Shown: positions 43,293 to 53,795, numbered from the stretch's first letter. The stretch: 64,000 nucleotides of DNA from Mermis nigrescens (GCA_036768485.1 JAVLUZ010000341.1:3183468-3247467), one strand, 5' to 3'. The notes: generated by a model from the letters alone, not told the origin. Made by a program: numbers and translations.

Positions 43293-45150
43293 ACTTAATT
43301 TTCGCAGAGCAAATTATGATCAGATTGAATTATTTTTGTCCGCAATTTCGTGGCCTGACATTTTTTCGGATTGCGATTACTTGTGATGATTTCTACAACA
43401 AATTTTTGTCTGTTATAAATCCTTTAATTTCCCAGCATGTTCCAAAAATTGAAGCTAAACCTGCAACTGTGAAAAGATACCCAATGAACATAAGAAAGCT
43501 GGTTGCTAAAAAACTGAGGCATTATAAACAGAGAAAAACGCCTGAATCTAAAGCTGTTTATAATAACTGTGCAAAGTTATTAAAGGCCGAAATCTATAAA
43601 TTTCACTCTTCCAAAGAGGATAAACTTATTAAATCGGGAAATTTGAATTCTTTTTAAAATTTTGTTAATTCTCGTATTAGTGGTGAAAGAACTATTCCAA
43701 TTTTAACTGATGGCGATCGTGTGATTGCTTCTACTGACAAAGATAAGGCAAACGTTTTTAGCACACTTTTTGCTTCAGTCTTTAGTGTTCCTACACAAAC
43801 GAATTTTGGTCTTATTAATGCTTGTGCACAGCCAAAGTTATCAAACATTCGTTTTTCTGATGATGTCGTTTTTTCTGCTATATGGAAGATTAAACCATCA
43901 TTATCGATTGGCCCTGACGGACTTTGCGCATTTTTTGTGAAAAAACTTGCTTTTGTACTTACCCAGCCCTAAACCACTATTTTTGAAATATCTTTCAAAA
44001 CCCATTGTATTCCTGCACTGTGGCGCACCGCTAATGTTGTTCCTGTGTATAAAAAGGGCTGACCGGAGTGATGCTAAAAATTACAGGCCGATATCGTTAT
44101 GTTGTATTAGGTGTAAGATCATGGAATCTATAATTAACAGTACGATGCAAGCACATTTACGTGAGAATAATTTGATCTCCTCCGGTCAGTTTGGTTTCCA
44201 AAAAGGGTAAATCGTGTGAATTGCAATTACTAAAGTGCAAAAATGAATGGACTAAATTAATTGATAAAAAAACACTGTTGATGTTATCTACATTGATTTT
44301 TTCTAAAGCTTTCGACACTGTAGTTCACCGTAAATTAATTTATAAACTGGAAACTTTTGGATTTTCTGGAGATTTATTGAGTTGGTTAACTTGTTTTTTG
44401 AGCGATAGGACTCAAAGGGTTGTTATTAACGGTCAGTTTTCGAGCGAAAAATCTGTCACTAGCGGTGTTCCTCAGGGCAGTATACTTGGCCCGATTCTTT
44501 TTGTTTTATTCATAAATGACATTAGCGACCAGCTTAAATAGCAAGTTTGCCTTTTTGCCGATGACGTCAAGCTTTATAATTTATCTAGCAATCACACCCA
44601 ACTTCAAGATGATATCGCTAAACTCGTAGTCTGGTCCAAGGATTGGCAGTTAAAAATTGCTACTGAAAAATGCTACGCATTATATCTAGGTTTTGAAATC
44701 CCAAGCATTCTTATAGAATTTCTGACCTGACTGTAGAACAGAGTGTAAATTCTGTAAAGGATTTGGGTGTTTACGTATCAAGTAAACTTGATTTTAATTT
44801 CCACTATAATGATATAACGCGTAGAGCTTATGCTAGGGCTATGCTAATATCGAAATCATTTGCTTCTAAAAATAAAATAAATATGTCTAGGGCTTTCACT
44901 GTTTATGTCAGACCGCTTCTTGAGTATTGTAGCACTGTTTGGAATCCATACTGTAAGACCCATGTTTCAATGATCGAAAATGTTCAAAGGAAATTTACAC
45001 GTAAAATTATTGGATTTCGGGGACTTTCTTATGCTGAAAGACTCAGTTCCTTAGAATTGGATAGCCTGGAGATTCGCAAATTGCGTAGTGATCTGTGTAT
45101 GGTGTATCAGATATTGAGTGGTAGATGCGTTTTGGGGCGAATTCTAGAAT
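43293..45150 (+). pseudogene. LINE ORF2, linker and reverse transcriptase domain
   Basis: Recognisable RT blocks are NYRPISL near 44,080, GQFGFQKG at 44,190, FSKAFDTVVH at 44,300, TSGVPQGSILGP at 44,457-44,494, and FADDVKLYN with the catalytic Asp pair at 44,554. An in-frame TAG just before FADD, a TAA at 43,655 and at least three frame changes disable it. The thumb/C-terminal part (YVRPLLEYCSTVWNPY) follows, up to the insertion point. Confidence 0.93.
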
Positions 45151-45219
45151 AGCTCCATGTTCCAGATTTCAAAAAAACAGCGTTTTTATGCGATTTCAAG
45201 CACGTATCTTTAACATAAA

Positions 45220-45313
45220 AGTTGAAAAAACAGACGGAAAAGCCTTTGATTGAAAAAAAAATTTTCAAAAAATTTCATTTCCTTACTTTCATTTCCGTCT
45301 GTTTTTTCAACTT
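45220..45313. repeat. Inverted repeat, ~25-bp arms
   Basis: AAGTTGAAAAAACAGACGGA at about 45,220 is matched by its inverse TCCGTCTGTTTTTTCAACTT at about 45,294. The loop is about 50 bp and A/T rich. Confidence 0.85.
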
Positions 45314-45400
45314 CTTTATTCAAAACTCCTACTTGAATTCGCATTAAAACACTATTCTCACCTTAATCAAAATTATCTTTGAGCTCATTGCGGCTTCAGA

Positions 45401-45524
45401 TTGGTGCCAGCGGATGATCTAAGCCTAAGAAAAAGATGGGGCAAAAATTGCTCCGCTCGCTTCGCTCGCTTCGCAATTTTCGCCCCATTTGTCTCAGGCT
45501 TACATCATCCCCTGGCACCAATGT
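45401..45524. repeat. Fold-back repeat with CTCGCTTCGCTCGC core
   Basis: Arms of about 50 bp (TTGGTGCCAGCGGATGAT and ATCATCCCCTGGCACCAA) surround a core of GCTCGCTTCG repeats. It is similar in plan to 63,068-63,318. Confidence 0.85.
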
Positions 45525-45774
45525 GAAGGCACATACTAAGCCTAAGCCTAAAAAATAAATATTAGAAGAGACTTAGGAAGAAAATGACGCTAGCACCCTT
45601 ATTTGTCAAAATACGTAATCCTTCCCTTTCTAACTAACACTAACAAAAAAGATTGATCACCAGATGGTTTACATGACCATTATTATAATTACTGAAGTGT
45701 AAATTCTCACTCACTTTTATCTCTTGATTTCCGTGCTGATCCAGACAGTCGTACGCCTTTCAGCAGTCGCTGGA

Positions 45775-45915
45775 TAAAATTTCGTATATCAATAGTTTCG
45801 AGCGTTTGATTAATGTGCCACGTCGAAACGAAATCTGATGATAAAAATTCGTATATCAACAGTTTCGAGCGTTCCACAAATGTGCCACGTCAAAACGAAA
45901 TCTGATTTCCGTATC
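45775..45915. repeat. Two tandem ~65-bp units
   Basis: TTCGTATATCAAYAGTTTCG and the following GTGCCACGTCRAAACGAAAT occur twice. Confidence 0.85.
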
Positions 45916-46179
45916 AATAGCCGCTGTCGAAACGGTTAATTTCAATGCTCCGCCAAACCTATCAGATTTTTAATCCGGCTCCTTCGATACTAACTAATTG
46001 ACAATCTTATACCAATTGTCAGTGTTTCGCCGAATCGTCGGATAGCTATTTAATTTCTGTAAGATTAAGGTACATTCTTAGAACGCAGCAACTGCGCAAA
46101 GCATAACAATCTTGATCACAATCCAATATACGAAATGCGTATTACACAGCAGCACGGTAGAGCGTAAACAACCGGAATA

Positions 46180-46420
46180 AGCAATTCTCGCGTCCGGAAC
46201 AACGTAAATCACTCATATGATTGATAAAAAATTTGCATAGAAAAGCAACGTCGACTTCCACGTGAGCATAAGGTTACTAACCTAAAACTATCCGTAATAA
46301 ATAATTCTCGCGACCGAACAAGCGCCTACTACGTAAATCACTCATGATAATAAAAAATTTGCATAGAGAACCTACGTCGACTTCCACGGCGAGCAAAAGA
46401 TTACTAATCTGACACCCTAC
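46180..46420. repeat. Two tandem ~130-bp units
   Basis: The phrase AATTCTCGCG..ACGTAAATCACTCAT..AAAAAATTTGCATAG..ACGTCGACTTCCACG..AGCA occurs twice. Confidence 0.8.
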
Positions 46421-46734
46421 AGTAGATAAAGAATTGTCACTCAGATGTGTTTCACAGATCACCTGTCTGTGCATTTATCCAATGCAATAGGAACGGAGTG
46501 TTCTATCAAGGCAACAGTAAATGCGCCTAACTTACATTCTTTTATGATAGTCATGTAAACTTACATCGACCGATCGCAGTGTATTCATTTAAGTACATAA
46601 TGTTCGTTCAAGCTATACATAGAAACCAATAAATGCATTGTGGATAGTTATGTAACCTAGGTCCTTTATAAACGTTCATCGTGTGCACGTATGTTCGAAT
46701 TAACCTGTTCTTCTTTAATTCATAATAGATTCAT

Positions 46735-46960
46735 CAATTTGTCAGCATTATCGCCGTCGCCTTCGCTAGTGAACATATTACCTATGTACCTACTTACATA
46801 CATATGTACACAAGACAATTTGATCAATCATTGCGACGATTTTTGCAGTCGCCTTCCCTAAACATTGCGTACCTACATACAAACAAACGTATGTATGCAT
46901 CAGTATACATTAGATCAATCAATACGCCGTTTACGGCAGTCGCCTTCCCATGCTTTGTGC
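46735..46960. repeat. Three degenerate ~100-bp units
   Basis: GATCAATCA..CG..GTTTTTGCAGTCGCCTTCCC-type units with TACATACATATGTA-like spacers. Confidence 0.65.
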
Positions 46961-47108
46961 TTCTATCACTTTACAACTTCATTCCTCAATTTCTCCCCTT
47001 CTAAATGCTTTCCGTCGATAATTTCTTTTGAATATCTTCCTTACAACTACTAATCTTTCGATAAATCCCAATTAATTTAAATTCTGTGACTTCTATCTAT
47101 TCTAGAAT

Positions 47109-47326
47109 TAAGCCGCGTTTTGCAGCAAGCCGACTTTTTTACTTTTTGTGAAGACAACACGCGTGCTCAAAATTCAATAAAATGTGAATGCACTCCTTTT
47201 CGGCTTGATGTTCGTGGGTATGATTTATCCAATAGGTGGATTCACGTATGGAATTCTCTCCCTGAACCTGTTGTAAGATCTCCTAGTGTTGCTTCCCTCC
47301 GTGAAAAGTTGAAAAAGTTGATCTAA
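47109..47326 (+). pseudogene. LINE ORF2, C-terminal end after the insertion
   Basis: It resumes with QQADFFTFCEDNTRAQNS and continues to the conserved tail WIHVWNSLPEPVVRSPSVASLREKLKKLI with a stop. This tail motif (WNxLP..V..S.S...F/LK..L) is typical of CR1/Jockey-type ORF2. The 3' untranslated region runs to 47,582. Confidence 0.9.
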
Positions 47327-47821
47327 CGGGGTATTTATTTGCTAGGGGGCGTGTTCTAAGTGCATAATTTATTTAGCCTGCGCGCCTACCTTCGTCTTTT
47401 GCACTAATCTCGTATAAATGTACTTTAATTAATCAATTTCTTGCTTTTAGAATATGTGATTTTGTATGATGATTCATGTCGAATGTTTATTCATAATTGT
47501 ATTTCATTGTATATTAATGTTTCTTTTCTTATTGTGTTCTTTTTGTGCGACGAAAATAAAATATTTGTATTTGTATTGTATTGTACAGTAAGAAGGTTAA
47601 TGTATGATAATCATTATAACTTGCTGTTTAGGCTTTTGAAAATTCTCCTGAATTCTCCTAGATTTTCAGGATTCCACTGAATTCTCCTGAGATTTTAAAA
47701 TTCTCCTGCATTCTCCTGCATGTTTACAACTTCTCCTGAAAAGCCCATTCTCCTGCTCCTGCTCCTGAAAATTTTAGATTCTCCTGAATTCAGGAGAATT
47801 CTCCTGCACCTGGCAACCCTG

Positions 47822-48570
47822 CCGGTGCGGCCGCTAGCAGCCCTTTTGGTCTATGCGCACTAACATCCACAGTGAACGATTTATAGCTTTTTTATTGCGC
47901 TCAGGACATGTCTTGCGCAAAAAATACTGAAATGATTATACGAATATATCTGTAAACTTAGTAATGTTCAACTGTTATCTGCTTAAGTCTGTTTCATTCC
48001 AAATGGCCACTTTTTCGCAAAAAGCTAATCCATGTAATAGATTTCACTGCACTAACGGCTTCTCCAAAATGCTTTTGTAACAGCTGGCTGCTTTAAATAA
48101 TCCGTATTAATATTCAATATGTTTAACTACTTAATATGTGGCGCATCTGACAAACTGCCGCACCAATAACCCTCGAAACCCCAGCACTACTAACGTGGGT
48201 GAAATTTACCCACTCCCATGATTTTATGTAATAGATGTTCTTCATAGTGTTAGCTATGAATAAATATAGTACGTACAAGAGCAAACAATGTTTTTACATT
48301 GAAATACTTCAACAAATTTGATATGGAGCCCAAAAACATGAAAATTTAGTAAAAATATGCGAAATATGCTGTATAACTAGTCGGGGTGAAATTTCACCCC
48401 ACACAGAATGAATGAAACCCAATCTTAATTTGTTCGTTTCGTGTCTTGCAGCTGTTCGAAGTATTCCCAGCTACTGTATGTAGCTCTAGCTGTCTTTTCC
48501 ATAAAAAACCCAATAAAACCCAAAAACCCAACATTCAAAATATTCAAATCAGGGTTTTTTCCGTCCCTGA
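47822..48570. other. Non-coding interval
   Basis: Right-hand flank of the hAT pair. No gene or repeat is recognised. Confidence 0.4.
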
Positions 48571-48574
48571 CTAC

Positions 48575-48924
48575 TGTAACAAAGGATGCCTGGTGTGGGT
48601 CATATAACATAATATAATATAACCTCCATTTCTAGGAGTTAATAATCAATAATCAATTCAATAATACTTGACCCACTAAACCAGGAGTGTAGATTCGGGT
48701 AGTCACCAGCTCGGACTGAGCTGTCTAGTGAGAACAAAACCGGCGCTGATGGGCGAACCCAACAGCCTTTATCAGCGCTGACTCTTCACTTAGCAGTTTA
48801 ACTTGCTGAGCTCGGACCGGTTCATTGCTGGAAATTCGTCTCTTCCTTATAAGAGAACTGAACAATTACTGTGGCAATCAGCGACAGCTGTTGCTTAAAT
48901 TGGCAGCTGTTATGTATACGTGAC
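48575..48924. repeat. LTR-like unit 1
   Basis: TG..CA ends. It contains a hairpin GGCGCTGAT..ATCAGCGC and an imperfect GAGCTCGGACCGGTTC-type stretch. It differs from units 2 and 3 by few bases. Confidence 0.85.
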
Positions 48925-49013
48925 ATCTCCCTTCTTTAATTTGGATCGTCCTCGATCCAAGGGAGGATTTAGTTGGGTCTCACCAGAAATGTGACTTTCC
49001 CAGACGACCCCCA
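48925..49013. other. Internal spacer 1
   Basis: 89 bp beginning TCTCCCTTCTTTAATTTGG, with an inverted pair GGATCG..CGATCC. No clear primer-binding site directly abutting the LTR could be assigned. Confidence 0.7.
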
Positions 49014-49367
49014 TGTAACAAAGGATGCCTGGTGTGGGTCATATAACATAATATAATATAGCCTCCATTTCTAGGAGTTAATAATCAATAATCAATTCAA
49101 TATTACTTGACCCACTAAACCAGGAGTGTAGATTCGGGTAGATCACCAGCTCGGACTGAGCTGTCTAGTGAGAACAAAACCGGCGCTGATGGGCGAACCC
49201 AACAGCCTTTATCAGCGCTGACTCTCTCACCTAAGCAGTTTAACTTGCTGAGCTCGGACCGGTTCATTGCTGGAAATTCGTCTCTTCCTTATAAGAGAAC
49301 TGAACAATTACTGTGGCAATCAGCGACAGCTGTTGCTTAAATTGGCAGCTGTTATGTATACGTGACA
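49014..49367. repeat. LTR-like unit 2
   Basis: 354 bp, TGTAACA to GTGACA, nearly identical to units 1 and 3. Confidence 0.85.
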
Positions 49368-49455
49368 TCTCCCTTCTTTAATTTGGATCGTCCTCGATCC
49401 AAGGGAGGATTTAGTTGGGTCTCACCAGAAATGTGACTTTCCCAGACGACCCCCA

Positions 49456-49809
49456 TGTAACAAAGGATGCCTGGTGTGGGTCATATAACATAATATAATA
49501 TAGCCTCCATTTCTAGGAGTTAATAATCAATAATCAATTCAATATTACTTGACCCACTAAACCAGGAGTGTAGATTCGGGTAGATCACCAGCTCGGACTG
49601 AGCTGTCTAGTGAGAACAAAACCGGCGCTGATGGGCGAACCCAACAGCCTTTATCAGCGCTGACTCTTCACTTAGCAGTTTAACTTGACATGAGCTCGGA
49701 CCGGTTCATTGCTGGAAATTCGTCTCTTCCTTATAAGAGAACTGAACAATTACTGTGGCAATCAGCGACAGCTGTTGCTTAAATTGGCAGCTGTCATGTA
49801 TACGTGACA
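49456..49809. repeat. LTR-like unit 3
   Basis: 354 bp, ending GTGACA directly against the CTAC duplication. Preceded by spacer 2 (49,368-49,455). Confidence 0.85.
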
Positions 49810-49813
49810 CTAC

Positions 49814-50375
49814 CACCCTCATAAATCTAAGCCTTATCCCAGTAAAAATAAAGAAGTTTGAACAGGAGTGACTTCCAGAACGAATTCAGAAAAAAATAAT
49901 TTTTTGAACTCCCATAAGCGCGCGTGCTCACACCATCATTTGCTTGTCGTGCGTGAACAATGCCTACCAGTTCTAATTTCAACTATAACAGCTCTTTTTA
50001 TAGATAAACGGACCGCGAATCTCATTAAATAAAGAATGTGTAGTCGCATATGTCAGGATTTGCATCAAAAAATGCAGAAAACAACAAATAAAATTCGGAA
50101 TCGGACTTCAAAGTGGTTTTCCACCTGCTACAGTAAACTGTGTATGTTTAAAAAGCTTATATTTGCACCAGTATTAAGTTTCGCATGACAGAATATAACG
50201 ATTTCTGACCAATAGAAAGGAAAATATGTCGATTTCTTTAAACCACAGTACCTTTTCCCATATTTCCATATAGTAGTGCTAGAGTTAAACTGTTTGGCTA
50301 CAATAATAAGCCATAAAGTCAAAACGGGCAGATTGGAATTTAACAGACTATAGTATAATCGAGAAGCCTAAAAAC
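49814..50375. other. Non-coding interval
   Basis: No gene is recognised. AACAGACTATAG at about 50,342 resembles one end of the TATAGTCTG family. Confidence 0.4.
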
Positions 50376-50440
50376 TGAGCAGGTCCGAAGACGGTCCACT
50401 GCGCAGTGTTCGGTCGCTTTCGCGAGCCGAACCAGTGCTC
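50376..50440. repeat. Conserved GTTCGG..CCGAAC hairpin, copy 1
   Basis: GTTCGGTCGCTTTCGCGAGC followed by CGAAC folds into a strong stem. The same hairpin with its GGTCCG-rich left side and CAGTGCTC right side is repeated at 52,203-52,270. Confidence 0.8.
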
Positions 50441-50531
50441 CATTACCCAAAAATTTGCGCTATTCAATCCGGAGATGAAACGTCATTTCGACGGGTTAAA
50501 GCGCAAAGAAGCGCAAAAGCTATAGATAGCA

Positions 50532-50733
50532 CGTCCAAGCAGCAAACGTGCTGACAGGAAAGCATCCATAACAGCGAAATGAGCTGCTGCAAAGCACATC
50601 GAACAGCGGAACCAGCTGACGGTAAAGCACATCCGAACAGCGGAATGAGCTGACAGGAAAGCATATCCGTACAGTGAACAAGCTGATGGGGAAGCACATC
50701 CGAACAGCGAAACGAGCTGTCGGAAAATAGCGC
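50532..50733. repeat. Minisatellite, six ~34-bp units
   Basis: Units of the type CCGAACAGCGGAAYGAGC then TGACRGGAAAGCACAT repeat about six times with 10-25% divergence. Confidence 0.85.
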
Positions 50734-51021
50734 ATGAGTTCGATGAGTGTGTATGTGCACTGCACTTACAATAGTATAAAATTGAATACGAATGCTAGAG
50801 TTTTTAGAGCTTTTTTGAATTTTTTCATCAAATCTTTTTCGAGGCGACAGTCTTCCCTACTTACTGTAAGTCATTTATAAATCACTGTAGCTATACATCG
50901 AAAGGAAGGGTTTCTGAATAAAATTTCTTACGTCATAATTTAATCTCGTATTCCAGCAAGCAATATGCGGATGGAATTCACGCATTCAGCTTGCAATAAA
51001 TCGCCCAAACGCAGTACACTA

Positions 51022-51250
51022 TAGTCTGTTTCATTTAATTTCGAGATTTCTTAAAAAATTTAAAGTGCCTACAAAAGTGGCTTAAAGTAACAATATAGTT
51101 GTGATATTCTAGAGTACCTATATTGAGTTATGGTGAGGCACTTGCTATTGCTAAAACGCATTCCTACACTACAAGTTTAAACCACTTTTGTAGCCTGATT
51201 CGTGCGGATTAAATTCAAAAGAAAACCGCAATGTTAAATGAAACAGACTA
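51022..51250 (-). mobile_element. TATAGTCTG MITE (mariner-like), copy 1
   Basis: Terminal inverted repeats TAGTCTGTTTCATTTAA, with TA on both sides (51,020-51,021 and 51,251-51,252). The interior on the minus strand is collinear with 53,243-53,466. Confidence 0.9.
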
Positions 51251-51261
51251 TAGCATTTTAA

Positions 51262-51548
51262 ACATTGCCGAAAACTTCCGCGTAGCATAGTGGTAGAACG
51301 TCTGGGTATTATTATTATCGATTCCTGTTGCAAGATTTTTATTTGGCACACTTACAGTAGTATGTCATAGCACTATTAAGATGCTTGAATTAAGTCTATA
51401 TAGACGTTTAGTGCATTAAAAATGGAAGAATGGCGGCCGTTCGCCCCCACTCCACTTTTCTGTCAACTTACAGTAAATTACCTAGTTATGCATACTATTG
51501 CCTTTAAAAATATTTTCTAAAAAGCATTCGAATAAATGAAACAGTCTA
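51262..51548. mobile_element. Partial TATAGTCTG element with tRNA-like head
   Basis: It ends GAATAAATGAAACAGTCTA followed by TA. Read in reverse it matches the first ~250 bp of the element at 57,888. The tRNA A-box-like TAGCATAGTGGTAGAACG is at 51,284. No convincing B box or cloverleaf. The left end is missing. Confidence 0.65.
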
Positions 51549-51556
51549 TAGCGGAC

Positions 51557-52199
51557 CGGTTGGGTTCTTCCCTGCGCTTCACACTTATGTAAGCTTAAAT
51601 TATAGGCTTGCAGTCCCTAACTATTTTAGTCGTTTTCATTGTAACATGAAACATTTTTGAGTTAAAATGCCAAGATCAAAAAATCAATCAAAAAGCATAC
51701 TCCAAAACATATCTCATTAGAAAGAGCATCCAACTTTTATCTATGTACAGAAAAAATGCCAACTTTCCTGCAGTAAAAAATTATAAATCTCAATTTTATA
51801 AAAAACGCGCTTTTTCCATTACAGTAACTGAAATAACAGTCATATTTAACTTTGCTTCCTGCTTATCCAAATCAAACAAACAAGTAAGTTATTTGAGCTC
51901 GTTCTTTGCTCTTTTCAAAATGCGCTTAATTGATGAATGATGTAAGGTAGTTAGACAGCTACAGCTTACAGTATTGTTTTTCCACTTTGGCTGCTCCCAT
52001 GACACAAATTTGTAGTGAGCAAACCGGAAGAAGGAGCAAATCTTGGTCAACTGCGTTTATTGCAAAAGAAAAGCCCATCTAAACACGCAACTATTTTGCT
52101 GCTATCGAGCTTTCTACCTTCAATACACAGAGTAAATGACAGCCTGAGCCAATTTTGGCTATTTTTTGAGGTGACCAACTACATTTTGTAAGAGTCTCA
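51557..52199. other. Non-coding interval
   Basis: Nothing supported. Confidence 0.35.
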
Positions 52200-52202
52200 C
52201 AA

Positions 52203-52270
52203 AACTGGGCAGATCCGAAGGTCCGCCACTGATCAGTGTTCGGTCGCTTTCGCGAGCCGAACCAGTGCTC
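52203..52270. repeat. Conserved GTTCGG..CCGAAC hairpin, copy 2
   Basis: CAGTGTTCGGTCGCTTTCGC and the next 17 bases are identical to copy 1 at 50,406. Confidence 0.8.
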
Positions 52271-52638
52271 AAACAGAAACGAGACCAGCTGAGTTTTATG
52301 CCCACCTGGAGCATAAATTCACGGGTTAACACCCGACTGCAGCGCCGTTGAAAAGACGGCGTGCAATACCGATCGAATGCAACACCAAGAGAGCACTTTA
52401 GGCTCGTTCGATTGGTGAGCATAATGCAACCACAGAGAGCAACACATGGGGCTCTATCGATTGGTGCATAATTGCCTGGTGAGCGTGGTAGGCATACCGC
52501 TAGAGCCCGTCTTAGCTCGTCATCGGCTTTAATGCCTGTTGGGGTATTATCTCCCCATCATAGGCGTTTGAACCGGAGTTCAAAAGGCGTGCAACTAACT
52601 ACTGACAGCAGTTACAATATGTGTGTACAGTCATAAGA
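52271..52638. other. Non-coding interval
   Basis: Unique-looking sequence. No gene is recognised. Confidence 0.35.
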
Positions 52639-52640
52639 TA

Positions 52641-53051
52641 CCGTATTTATTCTAATGAACAGCGCACTTTTTTCAGCTTGAAGGTGCGCTTTCTATTAGA
52701 GGGCGCTGTTTATAATTTTTTCCACTTGATTTTACCCAAAAGGCATCAAGTTTCTTCATTACTGAACAATATAAAGAAATATTTTTACAATTTCAATCTC
52801 AATTACTTCAACAATTGTCTTATTTTTGACATTTTACTCATAAAAATAATATTCCATTTTCTTATATTGAGTTTGGACTGCTTTTCGGCAAGAATTGAAT
52901 TCAAGGGACACATTATTAAACTAATGACAGCATTCATATAATAGTTGGTGCGCTTAGGGGGCGCTGTCTATACCTTTTTTCGCTTTGCAGGTGCGCTGTC
53001 TATTAGAGGGCGCTTACTATTAGAGGGCGCGGATTATTAGAATAAATACGA
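52641..53051. mobile_element. Mariner/pogo-type MITE with CCGTATTTATTCTAAT ends
   Basis: CCGTATTTATTCTAATGA at the left is inverted at the right (ATTAGAATAAATACGA). TA is on both sides (52,639-52,640 and 53,052-53,053). GCGC/GGGCGC words repeat inside each end. Confidence 0.88.
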
Positions 53052-53242
53052 TATTGAAGTTATTTTCGGCGGAATAGTTGCGACCCAAAACTTTTATCTA
53101 AAATACTTTTTTCTCAATTGGAGGAGCGGTTCCTGAGATTTGTTCAACAAACCTAAAAGGTAAGAAACACTTTTTTGAGAGATCATCATCCACTTTGTCT
53201 TTGAAGGCTAACAGTAAGCTTATTACTGTAGCACCAGATCTA

Positions 53243-53466
53243 TAGTCTGTTTAATTTAACTTTGCGGTTTTCTTTTGAATTTAATCCGCAAGAATCAGTC
53301 TGAAAAGTAGTTTAAACTTATGATGCAGCAATGCGGTTTAGCAAGAGCAAGCGTCTCACCGGAACTCGATATATTGTATAACATCATTACTTATCTGTTA
53401 GTTTAAACCACTTTTGTAAGCGCTTTAAATTTTTTCAAGAACCTTATAGTTGAATAAAAGAGACTA
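53243..53466 (+). mobile_element. TATAGTCTG MITE, copy 2
   Basis: It begins TAGTCTGTTTAATTTAAC after a TA and is collinear with the reverse of 51,022-51,250. Its right end AGAGACTA is diverged and followed by CA. Confidence 0.85.
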
Positions 53467-53514
53467 CAAAAGTATATACTGCTGAAAGCATTTGTTTGCT
53501 GATTCCGTTACTTA

Positions 53515-53690
53515 AGATAAGCTGAATGCGCGACTTTTCTCTGCAAGCAAGTTGACTGATCTGTTGGGAGACGAGAATAAATTATACCGCGAAATATTTA
53601 TTGAAAAACCCTTCTTTGTTATGCAGCTACAGTGAGCACTAGCGAACTACCTACAGTAAATAAGAAGAAGTTACTGTAGCCTCAAGATTC
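53515..53690 (+). repeat. Direct repeat shared with 58,905-59,040
   Basis: GATAAGCTGAATGCGCGA through GTTACTGTAGCCTC occurs here and within the right part of the TA-flanked element at 57,888-59,083. Confidence 0.8.
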
Positions 53691-53795
53691 TGCTATTCAA
53701 TTGAATATACAGATGCCTCCGAAGCCTCACCGTAAGTTAATAATTTCATATTAAAGTTATCCTTAGTTCAACTGCCTTATCCCTTCTTGAGTGAT
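53690..53795 (+). repeat. Inverted repeat arm flanking the retroelement (left)
   Basis: About 90-105 bp starting GATTCTGCTATTCAATTG and ending TAGTTCAACTGC are present in inverse orientation at 60,325-60,425 with few mismatches. Confidence 0.88.

Larger units (their letters stand above)
45151..47098. mobile_element. Unidentified 1.95-kb insertion within the LINE
   Basis: It splits the RT C-terminus. ATTCTAGAAT occurs at 45,141-45,150 and again at 47,099-47,108, and the LINE reading frame resumes directly after. There are no terminal inverted repeats and no coding potential. It contains hairpins and three sets of short tandem repeats, listed separately. The element class is unknown. Confidence 0.8.
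41341..47582 (+). mobile_element. CR1-like non-LTR retrotransposon (LINE), decayed, interrupted by a 1.95-kb insertion
   Basis: The element carries ORF1 (2A motif and PHD finger) and ORF2 (endonuclease and reverse transcriptase), and ends in a TTTGTATTTGTATTG-type tail. GTACAG on each side (41,335-41,340 and 47,583-47,588) is the target duplication, and hAT copy 1 has the empty site. Without the 45,151-47,098 insertion it would be about 4.3 kb. Several frameshifts and stops make it inactive. Only 14 bases precede the first ORF1 ATG, so a short 5' truncation is possible. Confidence 0.93.
39636..47821. mobile_element. hAT transposon, copy 2, disrupted by nested elements
   Basis: It begins CAGTGTTGCCAGG only four bases (TGCG) after copy 1 and ends CCTGGCAACCCTG, followed by CCGGTGCGG. 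Sequence blocks are shared with copy 1 on both sides. The transposase fragment has been deleted. It is filled by the CCACCG element (40,233) and the LINE (41,341). Copy 1 supplies the empty site for both. Confidence 0.9.
48575..49809. mobile_element. TRIM-like element: three LTR-like units and two short spacers
   Basis: Three 350-354 bp units, each starting TGTAACA and ending GTGACA, lie at 48,575-48,924, 49,014-49,367 and 49,456-49,809. Two near-identical spacers of 88-89 bp separate them. CTAC is present on both outer flanks (48,571-48,574 and 49,810-49,813), so the whole array behaves as one insertion. No coding capacity. Confidence 0.88.

Noticed and set aside
48575..49809. Retrozyme with hammerhead ribozymes (LTR size and 4-bp duplication fit)
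   Set aside because: No CTGANGA plus GAAA core in the right order was found in the units on either reading. Sequences such as CTGATGGGCGAA do not fit the core.
51284..51345. A tRNA gene
   Set aside because: The A-box-like TAGCATAGTGGTAGAACG is present, but the B box is poor and no anticodon or T stem of normal size can be drawn.
52621..52941. 106-residue hydrophobic ORF
   Set aside because: It lies entirely across one end and the AT-rich centre of a TA-flanked MITE. No codon bias or homology is recognised.
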